From Streptomyces sp. T12 (GTDB lineage Bacteria; Actinomycetota; Actinomycetes; Streptomycetales; Streptomycetaceae): a stretch of 64,000 bases of DNA. Numbering within the stretch: the first letter of the stretch is position 1; each line of letters starts with the position of its first letter. Below the pieces are notes generated by a model. That model was given only the letters and a program-made list of their open reading frames with translations. It was not told the origin of the DNA and did no database searches. Where the stretch lies: NCBI RefSeq assembly GCF_028736035.1, contig NZ_CP117866.1:1736001-1800000 (forward strand), given 5' to 3'. Below are positions 1 to 9,673 of the stretch, piece after piece. A program made the position numbers and the translations under genes.

Positions 1-196
1 TCTGCTCCCACCTCGCCAAACGGCCCGTGCGGCACCCTGGGGCGGGCCACACCCTCGCAGGTACGATGCCCTCGGTGCGCCCTACGGCTGCTCTGCGCAC
101 CGTTGCAACTCCGGTCCGCGGTACGGCGGTTCGATCAAGGCGGTCGACGCGCGACCGGTCGCCAACCGACGGGGGCACGGTTTGTGGGGGGACGTG

Positions 197-2059
197 ATGG
201 ACTTCGGCACGCAGGGCCCCGAGGCCCCGGCCGACCTCGCTTGGCTGCGAGGCGTGGACGCCTACACGATGGGGGCGTATCCGCAGGCGGAGGAGGAGTT
301 CCGTACCGCGGTGCGGATCGATCCCGGGATGGCCGACGGCTGGCTCGGGCTGCACGCGCTGCGCGTCGACACGACGACCGCGCTGCTGCGCATGTTCCGG
401 CACCGGGAGCGCTTCGGGGAACAGCGCACCCGGCACCGGCGGACGCTCAACTCCTGGTACTGGCTGGGCTGGTGGGTGCAGCCGGTGCTGGAGAGCCCGC
501 GCGACCTGCTGCTGGCCCACGCCTCGCACTGGCTGGACGGCCGGCACGTCCCTGAGCTGGACCGCGCGCTGGCCGGGCTCCCGCCCGTGGACACCGACCA
601 CCAGGTCCGCTTCCTGCACGCCTGCCGCGCCTACCTCGTCAAGGACTGGGAGCAGCTCGTCCGGCACACCGACCCGCTGCTCGACGACCAGCTGCTCGGC
701 ATCGAGGCCGGCCTGTTCGGCGGGATGGCGCGGGTACGGCTGGAGACGTACGGGCAGGCCGAGCCGCTGTTGTCGGCCGCGCTGATGCGCTGCCGCAGCG
801 AGCAGCCGCAGCGCAAGGAGCTGCGGTACTGGCTGGCCCGGGCGCATGAGGGCACGGGCCGGTCCGCGGCCGCCCTCCCGCTCTACCGTGCCGTGCACCG
901 CGTCGACCCCGCCTTCATGGACACCTCGGCCCGGCTCGCGGCGATCGCCGAGGGCGACGGCTACGACGACACCGCCGACCTCGCGGCGATCACGCTCACC
1001 GGGGTGGGCCAGGACGTGGCCGACGGTCCCGATGGGCTCGACCCGCTCTTCGGCATCGAGGGACGGGACCTGAGGCTGCCGGACCCCGACCTGCCGCCCG
1101 CTCCGCTGCCGTCGGTGGTCGATCCGGCGGTGCGCGAGAAGACGGCCGTTCCGCAGCAGTCACTGCCCGCCGGGCCCACCGACCCCGGGTTACTCGAGGA
1201 GGCGCTCGCCGAGCTCGAGCGCATGGTGGGGCTGGAGCCCGTCAAACGCCAGGTCAAGGCGCTGTCCGCGCAGCTGAACATGGCCCGGCTGCGCACCGGG
1301 CAGGGCCTGCCGGTGCAGCCGCCCAAACGGCACTTCGTCTTCTCCGGCCCCTCCGGCACCGGCAAGACCACGGTCGCCCGCATCCTCGGCCGCGTCTTCT
1401 ACGCGCTCGGCCTCCTCGGCGGCGACCATCTGGTGGAGGCCCAGCGAGCCGATCTGGTCGGCGAGTATCTGGGCCAGACGGCCGTGAAGGCCAACGAGCT
1501 CATCGACTCCGCGCTCGGCGGTGTCCTGTTCGTGGACGAGGCGTACTCCCTCTCCAACTCCGGCTACGGCAAGGGCGACGCCTACGGCGACGAGGCCCTC
1601 CAGGTGCTGCTGAAGCGGGCCGAGGACAACCGGGACCACCTGGTGGTGATCCTGGCAGGCTATCCGGAGGGCATGGACCGTCTGCTGGCCGCCAATCCGG
1701 GCCTGTCGTCCCGTTTCACGACCCGCGTCGACTTCCCGTCCTACCGGCCCCTCGAACTCACCTCGATCGGCGAGGTGCTCGCCGGGGACAACGGGGACGT
1801 GTGGGACGAGGAGGCGCTGGACGAGCTGCGGTCCATCGCCGGGCACGTGGTCGACCAGGGCTGGATCGACGAGTTGGGCAACGGGCGGTTCCTGCGGACG
1901 CTGTACGAGAAGAGCTGTGCGTACCGGGATCTGCGGTTGACGACTTATCCGGGGGCGCTGACGAGGGACGACCTGTCGACGCTCCGGTTGCCGGATCTGA
2001 TGCAGGCGTACGGGGAAGTGCTGTCGGGGCGGGGGCCGCAGGATCCGTCGGCGATGTGA
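197..2059 (+). CDS. TPR/AAA+ ATPase, CbxX/CfqX (SpoVK/EccA-like) family
   Basis: A 620-residue cytosolic two-part protein. The N-terminal half is helical and alanine-rich with TPR-like periodicity. The C-terminal part (about residues 335-600) is a CbxX/CfqX-type AAA+ module with Walker A GPSGTGKTT near residue 384, Walker B VLFVDEAYSL near 443 and an SRF arginine-finger region. The arrangement matches EccA of type VII secretion and SpoVK, which act as hexameric remodelling ATPases, but no ESX genes are in the window, so a secretion role is only a possibility. I start at the ATG at 197, preceded by a G-rich run, rather than the in-frame TTG at 182. The gene stands alone and converges on the CNNM pair. 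The family call is firm; the biological role is unknown. Confidence 0.85.
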   Translation: MDFGTQGPEAPADLAWLRGVDAYTMGAYPQAEEEFRTAVRIDPGMADGWLGLHALRVDTTTALLRMFRHRERFGEQRTRHRRTLNSWYWLGWWVQPVLESPRDLLLAHASHWLDGRHVPELDRALAGLPPVDTDHQVRFLHACRAYLVKDWEQLVRHTDPLLDDQLLGIEAGLFGGMARVRLETYGQAEPLLSAALMRCRSEQPQRKELRYWLARAHEGTGRSAAALPLYRAVHRVDPAFMDTSARLAAIAEGDGYDDTADLAAITLTGVGQDVADGPDGLDPLFGIEGRDLRLPDPDLPPAPLPSVVDPAVREKTAVPQQSLPAGPTDPGLLEEALAELERMVGLEPVKRQVKALSAQLNMARLRTGQGLPVQPPKRHFVFSGPSGTGKTTVARILGRVFYALGLLGGDHLVEAQRADLVGEYLGQTAVKANELIDSALGGVLFVDEAYSLSNSGYGKGDAYGDEALQVLLKRAEDNRDHLVVILAGYPEGMDRLLAANPGLSSRFTTRVDFPSYRPLELTSIGEVLAGDNGDVWDEEALDELRSIAGHVVDQGWIDELGNGRFLRTLYEKSCAYRDLRLTTYPGALTRDDLSTLRLPDLMQAYGEVLSGRGPQDPSAM

Positions 2060-2176
2060 CGGACGTCGGGCAGTGCCCGGTGCCGTTGGGCGGTGCCCGC
2101 GGATTGCGTGGCGCGCACATGCCGCCGGGTGGGTGCTACCCCGGCGGCACGACTGCCCGCAGGCGCGGCGGCGCGC

Positions 2177-3265
2177 TCAGCCCGCCAGGGCCTCCTCCGG
2201 CTCCCCGCTGCTCACCCGCGGTCCCGTGACCCGTACCTCCGGCAGCTCCCGGTGTGCCGGATCCCGTACCTCGCCGACCAGCAGCTCCAGTACGTCCTCC
2301 AGCGCGACGAGGCCGAGCACCTTGCCGGACGCGTCGGCCACCTGGGCCAGATGGGTCGCGGCGCGGCGCATCACCGTCAGGGCGTCGTCCAGCGGCAGTT
2401 CCGAGCGCAGTGTCGTCATCGGGCGCCACACGTGCTGCGGCACCGCCCGTTCCGACTGCTCCAGATCCAGTACGTCCTTCACGTGCAGATAGCCCATGAA
2501 GGCGCCGGTCTCCGCCGCCACCGGGAAACGGGAGTACCCCGTGCGGGCGGTGAGCGCGACGATCTGCCCGGGGGTGACCGACGGGCTGACCGTGACGAGG
2601 GACTCGCGCTTGAGGAGCACGTCCGTCACGGGGCGGGAGCCCAGTTCCAGCGCGTCCTCCAAACGTTCCTGCTCCTCGGGGTCGAGCAGGCCGGCCTGGC
2701 CGGAGTCCTCGACGAGGCGGTTGAGCTGTTCGCTGGTGAACACCGCCTCGACCTCGTCCTTCGGCTCGACCCGGAAGAGCCGCAGGATGGCCTGGGCGAC
2801 CGCGCCGAGGGCCACGGTGATCGGCCTGCAGAAGCGGGCGAACCAGACCAGGCCCGGGCTGAGCCACAGCGCGACCTTCTCCGGCGCCGCCATCGCCAGG
2901 TTCTTCGGCAGCATCTCGCCGATGACCAGATGGAAGAAGACCACCGCGGCGAGCGCGATGACATAGGTCAGCGGATGGATCAGGCCGTGCGGCATATGGA
3001 CCCACTCGAACACCGGTTCAAGCAGATGAGCCACCGTCGGCTCGGCGACCGCGCCTAGCGTCAGCGAGCAGACCGTGATGCCGAACTGGGCCGCCGCCAT
3101 CATCTGCGGCAGCCGCTCCAGGCCGTACAGCACCTGGCGGGCGCGCGCCGTGCCCAGCGGTTCGATCTGGCTGCGGCGGACCGAGACGAGGGCGAACTCG
3201 GCGCCGACGAAGAACCCGTTGGCGAGCACGAGCAGCGCGGCGAAGAGGAGCTGGAGCACGCTCAT
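2177..3265 (-). CDS. CNNM/CBS-domain membrane protein (HlyC/CorC family), short form
   Basis: A 362-residue membrane protein. The N-terminal DUF21/CNNM domain opens with a hydrophobic helix ending NGFFVGAEFALV, the family signature. It is followed by two CBS motifs, which normally bind adenosine nucleotides (for example the stretch ending in LVALEDVLELLVGEV). Unlike its upstream partner it stops after the CBS pair and lacks the C-terminal CorC_HlyC domain. Its start overlaps the upstream gene's stop by 4 bp, so the two are probably translationally coupled and may form a heteromer. CNNM relatives transport or sense Mg2+; the old haemolysin label is not supported by anything here. Substrate is unknown. 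Confidence 0.88.
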   Translation of the reverse strand: MSVLQLLFAALLVLANGFFVGAEFALVSVRRSQIEPLGTARARQVLYGLERLPQMMAAAQFGITVCSLTLGAVAEPTVAHLLEPVFEWVHMPHGLIHPLTYVIALAAVVFFHLVIGEMLPKNLAMAAPEKVALWLSPGLVWFARFCRPITVALGAVAQAILRLFRVEPKDEVEAVFTSEQLNRLVEDSGQAGLLDPEEQERLEDALELGSRPVTDVLLKRESLVTVSPSVTPGQIVALTARTGYSRFPVAAETGAFMGYLHVKDVLDLEQSERAVPQHVWRPMTTLRSELPLDDALTVMRRAATHLAQVADASGKVLGLVALEDVLELLVGEVRDPAHRELPEVRVTGPRVSSGEPEEALAG

Positions 3266-4587
3266 CGGGCGACCTCCACCACGGCGCCGGTCCTGACCAG
3301 CCGGACCCGTTCGGCCCGGTAGTGGCCGACCCGGCGCACCGACAGCCGCCAGCCCGGCAGTTCCGCCTTGTCGCCGACGGCCGGGATGCGCCCGAGCAGA
3401 TCGGCGACGAGTCCGGCGACGGTCTCGTACGGCCCCTCGGGCACGTCGAGTCCTATGCGCTGGAGGATGTCGACGCGGCAGCTGCCGTCCGCGTCCCAGG
3501 CGGGGCGGCCGTCCTCCGGCGGGGCGGCGGCCAGTTCGGGCAGGTCCTGGCCGTCGTGTTCGTCGCGGACCTCGCCGACGATCTCCTCGACGATGTCCTC
3601 CAGCGTGACCACGCCGGCCGTGCCGCCGTACTCGTCGACGACGACCGCGATGGGCTGCTCGCTGCGCAGCTGGGCGAGGAGGGGCTGGACCGGCAGGGTC
3701 TCGGGGACGAGCAGCGCCGGGCGGGCGATGCGGCCGACCGGGGTGCGCAGACGATCACTCGAACGGACCGCCAGCGCGTCCTTCAGATGGACCATGCCGA
3801 CGATCTCGTCGATCTTCTCCCGGTAGACCGGGAAGCGGGACAGGCCCGTGGCGCGGGTCAGGTTCACCACGTCCTCGGCGGTCGCCGACGACTGCAGCGC
3901 GCTGACCTTCACGCGCGGCGTCATCACGTGCTGCGCGGTGAGCTCGCCGAGGGACAGGGTCCGTACGAAGAGATCCGCGGTGTCCTGTTCCAGCGCGCCG
4001 GCCTGGGCGGAGTGGCGAGCCAGGGAGACGAGTTCACCAGGGGTGCGGGCGGAGGCCAGCTCCGCGGTGGGCTCGATGCCCAGTGCGCGCACGAGCCGGT
4101 TGGCGACGGAGTTCAGCCCGGCGATCACCGGCCGGAACAGGCGCGCGAAGACGTGCTGCGGGCCGGCGACGAAGCGCGCGACCTGCATCGGCCGGGACAC
4201 CGCCCAGTTCTTGGGCACGAGCTCGCCGATCACCATCTGCACGGCCGAGGTCAGCAGCATGCCGACGACCACGGCCACCCCGGACACCGCGCCCTCGGGG
4301 ATGCCGATCGCGGTGAAGGGGCCGCCCAGCAGCTCCGCGAGCGCCGGTTCGGCGAGCATGCCGACGACGAGGGAGGTGATGGTGATGCCGAGCTGGGTGC
4401 CGGAGAGCTGGAAGGACAGCTCCTTCAGCGACTCGACGACCCGGTGGGCCCGTCGGTCGCCCTCGGCCGCGGCCTTCTCGGCGTCCGTGGCCTCGACCGT
4501 GACCAGGCCGAACTCGGCGGCCACGAAGAAGCCGTTGGCAAGGATCAGGAGGAACGCGGCTGCCAGAAGCAGCAAGGGGACGCTCAT
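3262..4587 (-). CDS. CNNM/CBS/CorC-domain membrane protein (HlyC/CorC family), long form
   Basis: A 441-residue integral membrane protein. It has an N-terminal DUF21/CNNM domain with the NGFFVAAEFGLV signature, a central CBS pair with the strongly conserved VVDEYGGTAGVVTLEDIVEEIVG block, and a C-terminal CorC_HlyC domain of the kind that follows the CBS pair in YfjD/YtfL proteins. The likely role is divalent-cation (Mg2+ or Co2+) efflux or sensing at the cytoplasmic membrane. It is the first gene of a two-gene unit whose second member is a shorter paralogue, coupled through a 4-bp overlap. The ATG at 4587 is the natural start because it opens directly into the first transmembrane helix. Confidence 0.88.
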   Translation of the reverse strand: MSVPLLLLAAAFLLILANGFFVAAEFGLVTVEATDAEKAAAEGDRRAHRVVESLKELSFQLSGTQLGITITSLVVGMLAEPALAELLGGPFTAIGIPEGAVSGVAVVVGMLLTSAVQMVIGELVPKNWAVSRPMQVARFVAGPQHVFARLFRPVIAGLNSVANRLVRALGIEPTAELASARTPGELVSLARHSAQAGALEQDTADLFVRTLSLGELTAQHVMTPRVKVSALQSSATAEDVVNLTRATGLSRFPVYREKIDEIVGMVHLKDALAVRSSDRLRTPVGRIARPALLVPETLPVQPLLAQLRSEQPIAVVVDEYGGTAGVVTLEDIVEEIVGEVRDEHDGQDLPELAAAPPEDGRPAWDADGSCRVDILQRIGLDVPEGPYETVAGLVADLLGRIPAVGDKAELPGWRLSVRRVGHYRAERVRLVRTGAVVEVAR

Positions 4588-4712
4588 GATGCCGCCGCCC
4601 CGGTATGTCGGGAGGGGGCGGCGCAGGTACTACAGGACGATCCGTCCATCGCTGGAGGGAATCACTCCTCGGGTAGCAGGGGGCCTCTGAAGTCCGGATG
4701 GAACATCAGAGA

Positions 4713-4736
4713 CGGAGGCGCCAGAAAACGCCTCCG
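4713..4736 (-). terminator. Hairpin downstream of the hisG/membrane-protein unit
   Basis: A perfect 8-bp stem (CGGAGGCG / CGCCTCCG) encloses an 8-nt loop, just past the end of the gene finishing at 4789 on the minus strand. It probably ends the long riboflavin-histidine transcript. No strong U tract follows, as is usual in streptomycetes. Confidence 0.5.
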
Positions 4737-4788
4737 CCAACAGATTAATCAAGACATGGGGATTTACGGCAGGGTGAACGTCCCGGAG

Positions 4789-5247
4789 TCAGCCCTGATG
4801 GTCCTCGGGGTCCTTGATCGCGCGGGCCTCGGCGAGCGCCCGCAGAGCGCGCGCGTCGGCGATGGCACGCTGCTTGGCGATGCCCGGCTGGATGCCGAGC
4901 GCGGGCAGGCTGGTGCCGTCGCTGAGGTTGAGGAAGACCCAGGGATCACCCGGGCGGAGGTTCACCTGGACGATCTCGGCCCACTCCAGACGGCGTCTGC
5001 CGGCGATGTTCACCACAGTGACGCCGGTCTCCTCGGCGACGACCTTGACGCGCGCCAGCCTGGCCAGCACGCCGAACATGAGCGCGCCGGTGAGGATGAA
5101 GCTGAGGCGTTCGCCCGGGCCGAGCTTCTCCAGCAGCAGCGCGACCGCCGTGATGACGACGAAGATCGCGATGCCGGCGGTGAGCAGGACGGCCCGGGTG
5201 CGGCCCGGCCGGAACGTGACGGGCAGGGTGGGCAGTTCGGAGGACAT
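4789..5247 (-). CDS. Small PH-like membrane protein downstream of hisG
   Basis: A 152-residue protein with two N-terminal hydrophobic helices (about residues 17-36 and 46-62). A short beta-rich domain follows, containing EETGVTVVNIAGRRRLEWAEI, which has the look of bacterial PH (bPH_6-type) domains. It probably sits in the membrane with its PH-like part in the cytosol. It starts 19 bp after the hisG stop, so it is very likely co-transcribed with hisE-hisG, but nothing in its sequence suggests a histidine enzyme. The C-terminal tail is alanine/arginine-rich and charged. Function is unknown. Confidence 0.75.
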   Translation of the reverse strand: MSSELPTLPVTFRPGRTRAVLLTAGIAIFVVITAVALLLEKLGPGERLSFILTGALMFGVLARLARVKVVAEETGVTVVNIAGRRRLEWAEIVQVNLRPGDPWVFLNLSDGTSLPALGIQPGIAKQRAIADARALRALAEARAIKDPEDHQG

Positions 5248-5266
5248 CGGTGTAAGGCCCCTCGGG

Positions 5267-6115
5267 TCAGAGGCGGCAGGCGTGGATGGCCGTGGTCAGG
5301 ATGGCCCGGGCGCCGATGTCGTACAGGTCGTCCATGATGCGCTGGGCCTCCTTGGCCGGAACCATGGCCCGGACCGCGACCCAGCCCTCGTTGTGCAGCG
5401 GGGAGACGGTCGGGGACTCCAGGCCCGGGGTGAGGGCGACGGCCTTCTCCAGCTGCTCGACGCGGCAGTCGTAGTCCATCATCACGTACGTCCGGGCGAC
5501 CAGGACGCCCTGGAGGCGGCGCAGGAACTGCTGCACCTTGGGCTCCTCGCCGTCCGCGCCGGTGCGGCGGATGACGACGGCCTCGGACTTCATGATCGGC
5601 TCGCCGAAGACCTCCAGGCCCGCGTTGCGCAGGCTGGTGCCGGTCTCCACGACGTCCGCGATGACCTCGGCCACGCCCAGCTCGATGGCGGTCTCGACGG
5701 CACCGTCGAGGTGGACGACGGCGGCGTCGATGCCGCTGTCGGCGAGGTGCTTGGCGACGATGCCCTCGTAGGAGGTGGCGACCGTCTTGCCCGTCAGGTC
5801 CTCGACGCCCCTCGCCGCGCCCGGCTTGGAGGCGAAGCGGAAGGTGGAGCGGGCGAAGCCGAGCGGCAGGATCTCCTCGGCGTTGGCGCCGGAGTCGATC
5901 AGCAGGTCGCGTCCGGTGATGCCGATGTCGAGGCGGCCCGAGGAGACGTAGATCGCGATGTCCCGGGGGCGGAGGTAGAAGAACTCCACCTCGTTCACCG
6001 GGTCGACGATCCGCAGTTCCTTGGACTCCCGGCGCTGCTGGTAACCGGCCTCATGCAGCATCTCCGCCGCAGGGCCGGACAGGGAACCCTTGTTGGGGAC
6101 GGCGATGCGCAGCAT
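5267..6115 (-). CDS. hisG: ATP phosphoribosyltransferase (long form)
   Basis: Catalyses the first committed step of histidine synthesis: ATP plus PRPP gives N1-(5-phosphoribosyl)-ATP and pyrophosphate. The 282-residue length and the C-terminal regulatory domain (about residues 205-282) identify the long, histidine-inhibited form, so no HisZ partner is needed. The opening MLRIAVPNKGSLSGPAAEML and the phosphate-binding EVIADVVETGTSLRNAGLE segment are family signatures. It follows hisE by 53 bp, an adjacent hisE-hisG pair as in other actinobacteria. Both sit directly behind the riboflavin genes, which draw on the same purine and ribose-phosphate precursors. Confidence 0.96.
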   Translation of the reverse strand: MLRIAVPNKGSLSGPAAEMLHEAGYQQRRESKELRIVDPVNEVEFFYLRPRDIAIYVSSGRLDIGITGRDLLIDSGANAEEILPLGFARSTFRFASKPGAARGVEDLTGKTVATSYEGIVAKHLADSGIDAAVVHLDGAVETAIELGVAEVIADVVETGTSLRNAGLEVFGEPIMKSEAVVIRRTGADGEEPKVQQFLRRLQGVLVARTYVMMDYDCRVEQLEKAVALTPGLESPTVSPLHNEGWVAVRAMVPAKEAQRIMDDLYDIGARAILTTAIHACRL

Positions 6116-6168
6116 GAGGTCGGCTTCCTTTGCTCTGTTGTCGTACGGCGGTGTGTGCGGGGGTCGGC

Positions 6169-6441
6169 TCAGAGGTGGGCGTAGACGTCGTCCAGGGAGA
6201 TCCCGCGGGCGACCATCATCACCTGGACGTGGTACAGCAGCTGCGAGATCTCCTCGGCTGCCGCCTCCTTGCCCTCGTACTCGGCGGCCATCCAGACCTC
6301 GGCGGCCTCCTCGACGACCTTCTTGCCGATGGCATGGACGCCCTTGCCGACCAGTTCGGCGGTGCGGGAAGTGGCGGGGTCGCCGTTTGCGGCCTTGTGC
6401 TGGAGCTCGGTGAAGAGCTCCTCGAACGTCTTCTTGGACAT
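6169..6441 (-). CDS. hisE: Phosphoribosyl-ATP pyrophosphohydrolase
   Basis: A 90-residue all-alpha NTP-pyrophosphohydrolase (MazG-like fold) that converts phosphoribosyl-ATP to phosphoribosyl-AMP, the second histidine step. The [14 protein letters not shown] segment carries the acidic Mg2+-binding residues of the HisE/MazG family. I start at the ATG giving [10 protein letters not shown]; the longer in-frame opening adds eight residues with no family support. It lies 34 bp after ribH and 53 bp before hisG. In this organism HisE is a separate protein rather than a HisIE fusion. Confidence 0.93.
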   Translation of the reverse strand: MSKKTFEELFTELQHKAANGDPATSRTAELVGKGVHAIGKKVVEEAAEVWMAAEYEGKEAAAEEISQLLYHVQVMMVARGISLDDVYAHL

Positions 6442-6475
6442 GGTGACGCTCAGCCTATGCCACACCCGGGATGCG

Positions 6476-6961
6476 TCAGCGCCATGGTTCAGATACTGAG
6501 CGGAGCGTGGCGGCCGTGGCCACGGCCGCCGTCACCGCCTCGTGCCCCTTGTCCTCGTTGGAGCCCTCGATGCCCGCCCGGTCCAGGGCCTGTTCCTCGG
6601 TGTCGCAGGTCAGCACGCCGAAGCCGACGGGGACGCCGGTCTCGACCGAGACCTGGGTCAGGCCCTGGGTCACGCCCTGGCAGACGAACTCGAAGTGGGG
6701 GGTGCCGCCGCGGATCACGACGCCGAGAGCCACGATCGCGTCGTAGCCACGGCCCGCGAGGACCTTGGCGACGACCGGGAGTTCCCAGCTGCCGGGGACC
6801 CGCAGGAGGGTCGGCTCGTCGATCCCCAGGTCGTGCAGGGCGCGCAGCGCGCCGTTGACCAGACCGTCCATCACCTTCTCGTGCCACTGCGCCGCGATGA
6901 CCGCGACCCGAAGGTCGCCCACATTGCGTACGGACAGCTCCGGTGCGCCCTTGCCGCTCAC
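6476..6961 (-). CDS. ribH: 6,7-dimethyl-8-ribityllumazine synthase
   Basis: Condenses 5-amino-6-ribitylaminouracil with 3,4-dihydroxy-2-butanone 4-phosphate, the penultimate riboflavin step. The 161-residue length is typical of the icosahedral or pentameric enzyme. Recognisable blocks are the VPGSWELP substrate loop, the [17 protein letters not shown] region and [16 protein letters not shown] near the C-terminus. It is the last riboflavin gene, 22 bp after ribBA, which makes the butanone phosphate it uses. The ribE-ribM-ribBA-ribH order matches the flavin clusters of other streptomycetes, and transcription probably continues into hisE. Confidence 0.96.
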   Translation of the reverse strand: MSGKGAPELSVRNVGDLRVAVIAAQWHEKVMDGLVNGALRALHDLGIDEPTLLRVPGSWELPVVAKVLAGRGYDAIVALGVVIRGGTPHFEFVCQGVTQGLTQVSVETGVPVGFGVLTCDTEEQALDRAGIEGSNEDKGHEAVTAAVATAATLRSVSEPWR

Positions 6962-6983
6962 GTTCTTGTGTCTCCTCGGTGTG

Positions 6984-8273
6984 CTACTGGTTGCTGCAGG
7001 TGGACACGGGGGCCGTGTCCAGCCAGGGCAGGTCGTGTCCCATCCGGTCCCGCTTGGTGCGCAGGTAGCGGAGGTTGTGCTCGCCCGCCTGTACAGGCAT
7101 CGGCTCGCGGTCGGTGACCTTGATGCCGTGCCGGACGAGGGCGTCGCTCTTGTCGGGGTTGTTGGTCATCAGGCGGACGCTGGTGATGGACAGGTCCGCC
7201 AGGATCTGCGCGCCTGCGCCGTAGTCGCGGGCGTCGGCGGGCAGGCCGAGTTCGAGGTTGGCGTCGAGGGTGTCGCGGCCGCGCTCCTGGAGTTCGTACG
7301 CCCGCAGCTTGGACAGCAGGCCGATGCCGCGTCCCTCGTGTCCGCGCAGGTAGACCACCACTCCCCTGCCCTCGGCCTGGATGCGCTGCAGGGAGGCGTC
7401 CAGCTGGGGGCCGCAGTCGCAGCGCAGGGAGCTGAACACATCGCCGGTGAGGCACTCGGAGTGGACGCGGACCAGGACATCCTCGCCGTCGCCGATCTCG
7501 CCGTGCACGAGGGCCACGTGCTCGACGCCGTCGACGGTGGAGCGGTAGCCGTACGCCGTGAAGGTGCCGTGGGCGGTGGGGAGCCGGGTCTCGGCCTCAC
7601 GGCGGACGGTGGGCTCGGCGGAGCGGCGGTAGGCGATCAGGTCCTCGATGGAGATGATCGTCAGGCCGTGCTTGCGGGCGAACGGGATCAGCTCGGGCAG
7701 CCGCAGCATCTCGCCGTCCTCGCCGGCGATCTCGACGATGGCACCGGCCGGGCGCAGCCCCGCGAGCCGGGCGAGGTCGACAGCCGCCTCGGTGTGGCCG
7801 TTGCGCACGAGGACGCCGCCGGACCTGGCGCGCAGCGGGAAGATGTGGCCGGGGCGGACGAGGTCCGACGGCTCCGCGCTGCCGCTCGCCAGGAGCTGAA
7901 GCGTGGTCGCCCGGTCGGAGGCCGAGATGCCCGTGGTCACACCGTGCGCGGCGGAGGCGTCCACGGACACCGTGAACGCGGTCTTCATCGACTCGGTGTT
8001 GTCGTCGACCATCTGCTGGAGTCCCAGCCGGTCCAGTTCCTCGGGCTCCATGGGCGCGCAGATCAGGCCGCGGCACTCGCTCATCATGAAGGCGACGATC
8101 TCGGGGGTCGCGTGCTCGGCGGCGACCACGAGGTCGCCTTCGTTCTCCCGGTCCTCGTCGTCGACGACCACGACCGGGCGGCCCGCGGCGATGTCGGCGA
8201 TGGCCCGCTCGATCGGGTCGAGGGTGAGGTCCTCGAAACCGTCGGTGCTGTACAGGATCGGTGCCGTGGTCAT
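6984..8273 (-). CDS. ribBA: Bifunctional DHBP synthase / GTP cyclohydrolase II
   Basis: A 429-residue two-domain enzyme feeding both branches of riboflavin synthesis. The N-terminal half is 3,4-dihydroxy-2-butanone 4-phosphate synthase ([13 protein letters not shown] and [14 protein letters not shown] motifs). The C-terminal half is GTP cyclohydrolase II, with zinc-ligand cysteines in [18 protein letters not shown] and the [10 protein letters not shown] segment. I start at the ATG at 8273, with an AAGGAG ribosome site; the longer open frame upstream is an out-of-frame extension inside ribM. The start overlaps the ribM stop by 4 bp. The gene is often called ribA or ribAB in streptomycetes. Confidence 0.95.
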   Translation of the reverse strand: MTTAPILYSTDGFEDLTLDPIERAIADIAAGRPVVVVDDEDRENEGDLVVAAEHATPEIVAFMMSECRGLICAPMEPEELDRLGLQQMVDDNTESMKTAFTVSVDASAAHGVTTGISASDRATTLQLLASGSAEPSDLVRPGHIFPLRARSGGVLVRNGHTEAAVDLARLAGLRPAGAIVEIAGEDGEMLRLPELIPFARKHGLTIISIEDLIAYRRSAEPTVRREAETRLPTAHGTFTAYGYRSTVDGVEHVALVHGEIGDGEDVLVRVHSECLTGDVFSSLRCDCGPQLDASLQRIQAEGRGVVVYLRGHEGRGIGLLSKLRAYELQERGRDTLDANLELGLPADARDYGAGAQILADLSITSVRLMTNNPDKSDALVRHGIKVTDREPMPVQAGEHNLRYLRTKRDRMGHDLPWLDTAPVSTCSNQ

Positions 8274-8911
8274 GCCGGCGCTCCTTCCAGGACGGGCCGC
8301 GCGTCCTCGCGGGAGCGCAGCCACCAGTCGCGCATGCCCCACAGGACGAGTGCGCCGTAGATGACGTAGACGAAGCCGGAGAAGGCGTAGCCGTTGGCGA
8401 AGTTCAGGGGCACGCCGACCAGGTCGACGAGCAGCCAGGCGAACCAGAACTCGACCATGCCGCGTGCCTGGGCGTACATGGCGACGATGGTGCCGACGAA
8501 TATGTAGGCGTCGGGCCAGGGGTCCCAGGACAGGGTCGGGTACGCCTTGAAGAGCAGCGCCACCGCGACGGTGCCGGCGGCCGCCGCCGCGACCATCGCA
8601 CCGCGCTCGCGCCAGGTGGCGAAGCGTACGGCGATGTGGCCGTCCGCCGTCCGGCCCTTGCCGCGCTGCCACTGCCACCAGCCGTACAGGGCGACGACCA
8701 TGACGACCGCCTGCTTGCCCGCGCTGCCGGTGAGGTGGCCGAAGAAGGCGCCGAAGAGGATCAGGCCGGCCAGGAACTGCACGGGCCAGGTCCATATGGA
8801 CCGGCGCCAGCCGAGGGCGAGGGCGGCCAGGCCGAAGAGGTTGCCGATCATGTCCGACCAGAGGATGTGCTGGCCGAACAGGACGAACGCCTCGGAGTTC
8901 AGCGAGTTCAC
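8270..8911 (-). CDS. ribM: PnuC-like riboflavin transporter
   Basis: A 213-residue membrane protein with about six or seven hydrophobic helices and the tryptophan-rich [12 protein letters not shown] segment typical of PnuC-fold vitamin transporters. The position inside the riboflavin operon, between riboflavin synthase and ribBA, matches RibM of Streptomyces davaonensis and Corynebacterium, an energy-independent flavin facilitator rather than a nicotinamide riboside carrier. It starts at a GTG overlapping the ribE stop (GTGA) and ends overlapping the ribBA start (ATGA), so it is translationally coupled on both sides. Substrate assignment is by context and family; flavin versus nicotinamide riboside cannot be decided from sequence alone. 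Confidence 0.85.
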   Translation of the reverse strand: MNSLNSEAFVLFGQHILWSDMIGNLFGLAALALGWRRSIWTWPVQFLAGLILFGAFFGHLTGSAGKQAVVMVVALYGWWQWQRGKGRTADGHIAVRFATWRERGAMVAAAAAGTVAVALLFKAYPTLSWDPWPDAYIFVGTIVAMYAQARGMVEFWFAWLLVDLVGVPLNFANGYAFSGFVYVIYGALVLWGMRDWWLRSREDARPVLEGAPA

Positions 8912-9525
8912 TTGGCCGTCGCCCCTTCGGAGGAGAACCGGTCGCCCAGCATCCGCTCGACGTACTTGGCGATGACGTCGACCTCGAGGTTGACCGGGTC
9001 GCCGGGCTGCTTCAGGCCGAGCGTGGTCAGGTCGAGGGTGGTCGGGATGAGGCTGACGGTGAAGTAGTCGGGTCCGGCGTCGACGACGGTGAGGCTGATG
9101 CCGTCGACGGTGATGGAGCCCTTCTCGACGACGTACCGGGAGAGGTCCGCGGGGAGCGAGATCTTGACGATCTCCCAGTTCTCGGAGGGCTTGCGCTCCA
9201 GCACCTGTCCGGTGCCGTCGACGTGCCCCTGCACGATGTGCCCGCCGAGGCGCGCGCCGACGGCGGTGGGCCGCTCGAGGTTGACGCGGGAGCCGACGGT
9301 GAGAACGCCCAGGCTGGACCGGTTCAGGGTCTCGGCCATGACGTCCGCGGTGAACTCGTCGCCCTCGTGGTCGACGACTGTGAGGCAGACGCCGTTGACG
9401 GCGATGGAGTCGCCGTGCTTCGCGCCGTCGGTGACGACGGGGCCGCGCAGTCGGAAGCGACAGGCGTCGTCGAGGGTCTCGACGGCCGTGACCTGGCCCA
9501 GCTCTTCGACGATTCCGGTGAACAC
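8908..9525 (-). CDS. ribE: Riboflavin synthase, alpha chain
   Basis: Catalyses dismutation of two molecules of 6,7-dimethyl-8-ribityllumazine to riboflavin and the pyrimidine returned to the pathway. The 205-residue protein shows the diagnostic N-terminus (M)FTGIVEELG and two internally homologous lumazine-binding barrels (about residues 1-97 and 98-200), each with a DGxxLTVV-type strand. The start is a GTG at 9525 behind an AGGAGG ribosome site. It is the first gene after the FMN riboswitch leader of about 150 nt, and its stop overlaps the ribM start. It is also named ribC in some actinobacterial annotations. Confidence 0.95.
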   Translation of the reverse strand: MFTGIVEELGQVTAVETLDDACRFRLRGPVVTDGAKHGDSIAVNGVCLTVVDHEGDEFTADVMAETLNRSSLGVLTVGSRVNLERPTAVGARLGGHIVQGHVDGTGQVLERKPSENWEIVKISLPADLSRYVVEKGSITVDGISLTVVDAGPDYFTVSLIPTTLDLTTLGLKQPGDPVNLEVDVIAKYVERMLGDRFSSEGATAK

Positions 9526-9673
9526 TTCCCGGGTCCTCCTGCCTCATTGGGGCACGGACTCCGGGGCTGTCGATGACGACAGAATGTACGAGCAGGGACA
9601 CCGGGGGCGACGCCGGACAGGGCTCGCCTCAACGACGAACCGGTACGGCGACGCGCACGAATGCCCGCCCGCC

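Noticed and set aside
197-2059. Type VII secretion locus suggested by the EccA-like ATPase
   Set aside because: No EccB-E, EsxA/B or mycosin genes occur nearby, so the ATPase alone does not support an ESX system.
2177-4587. Haemolysin function for the two CNNM/CBS proteins
   Set aside because: The haemolysin name is historical; the domains indicate cation transport or sensing and no toxin features are present.
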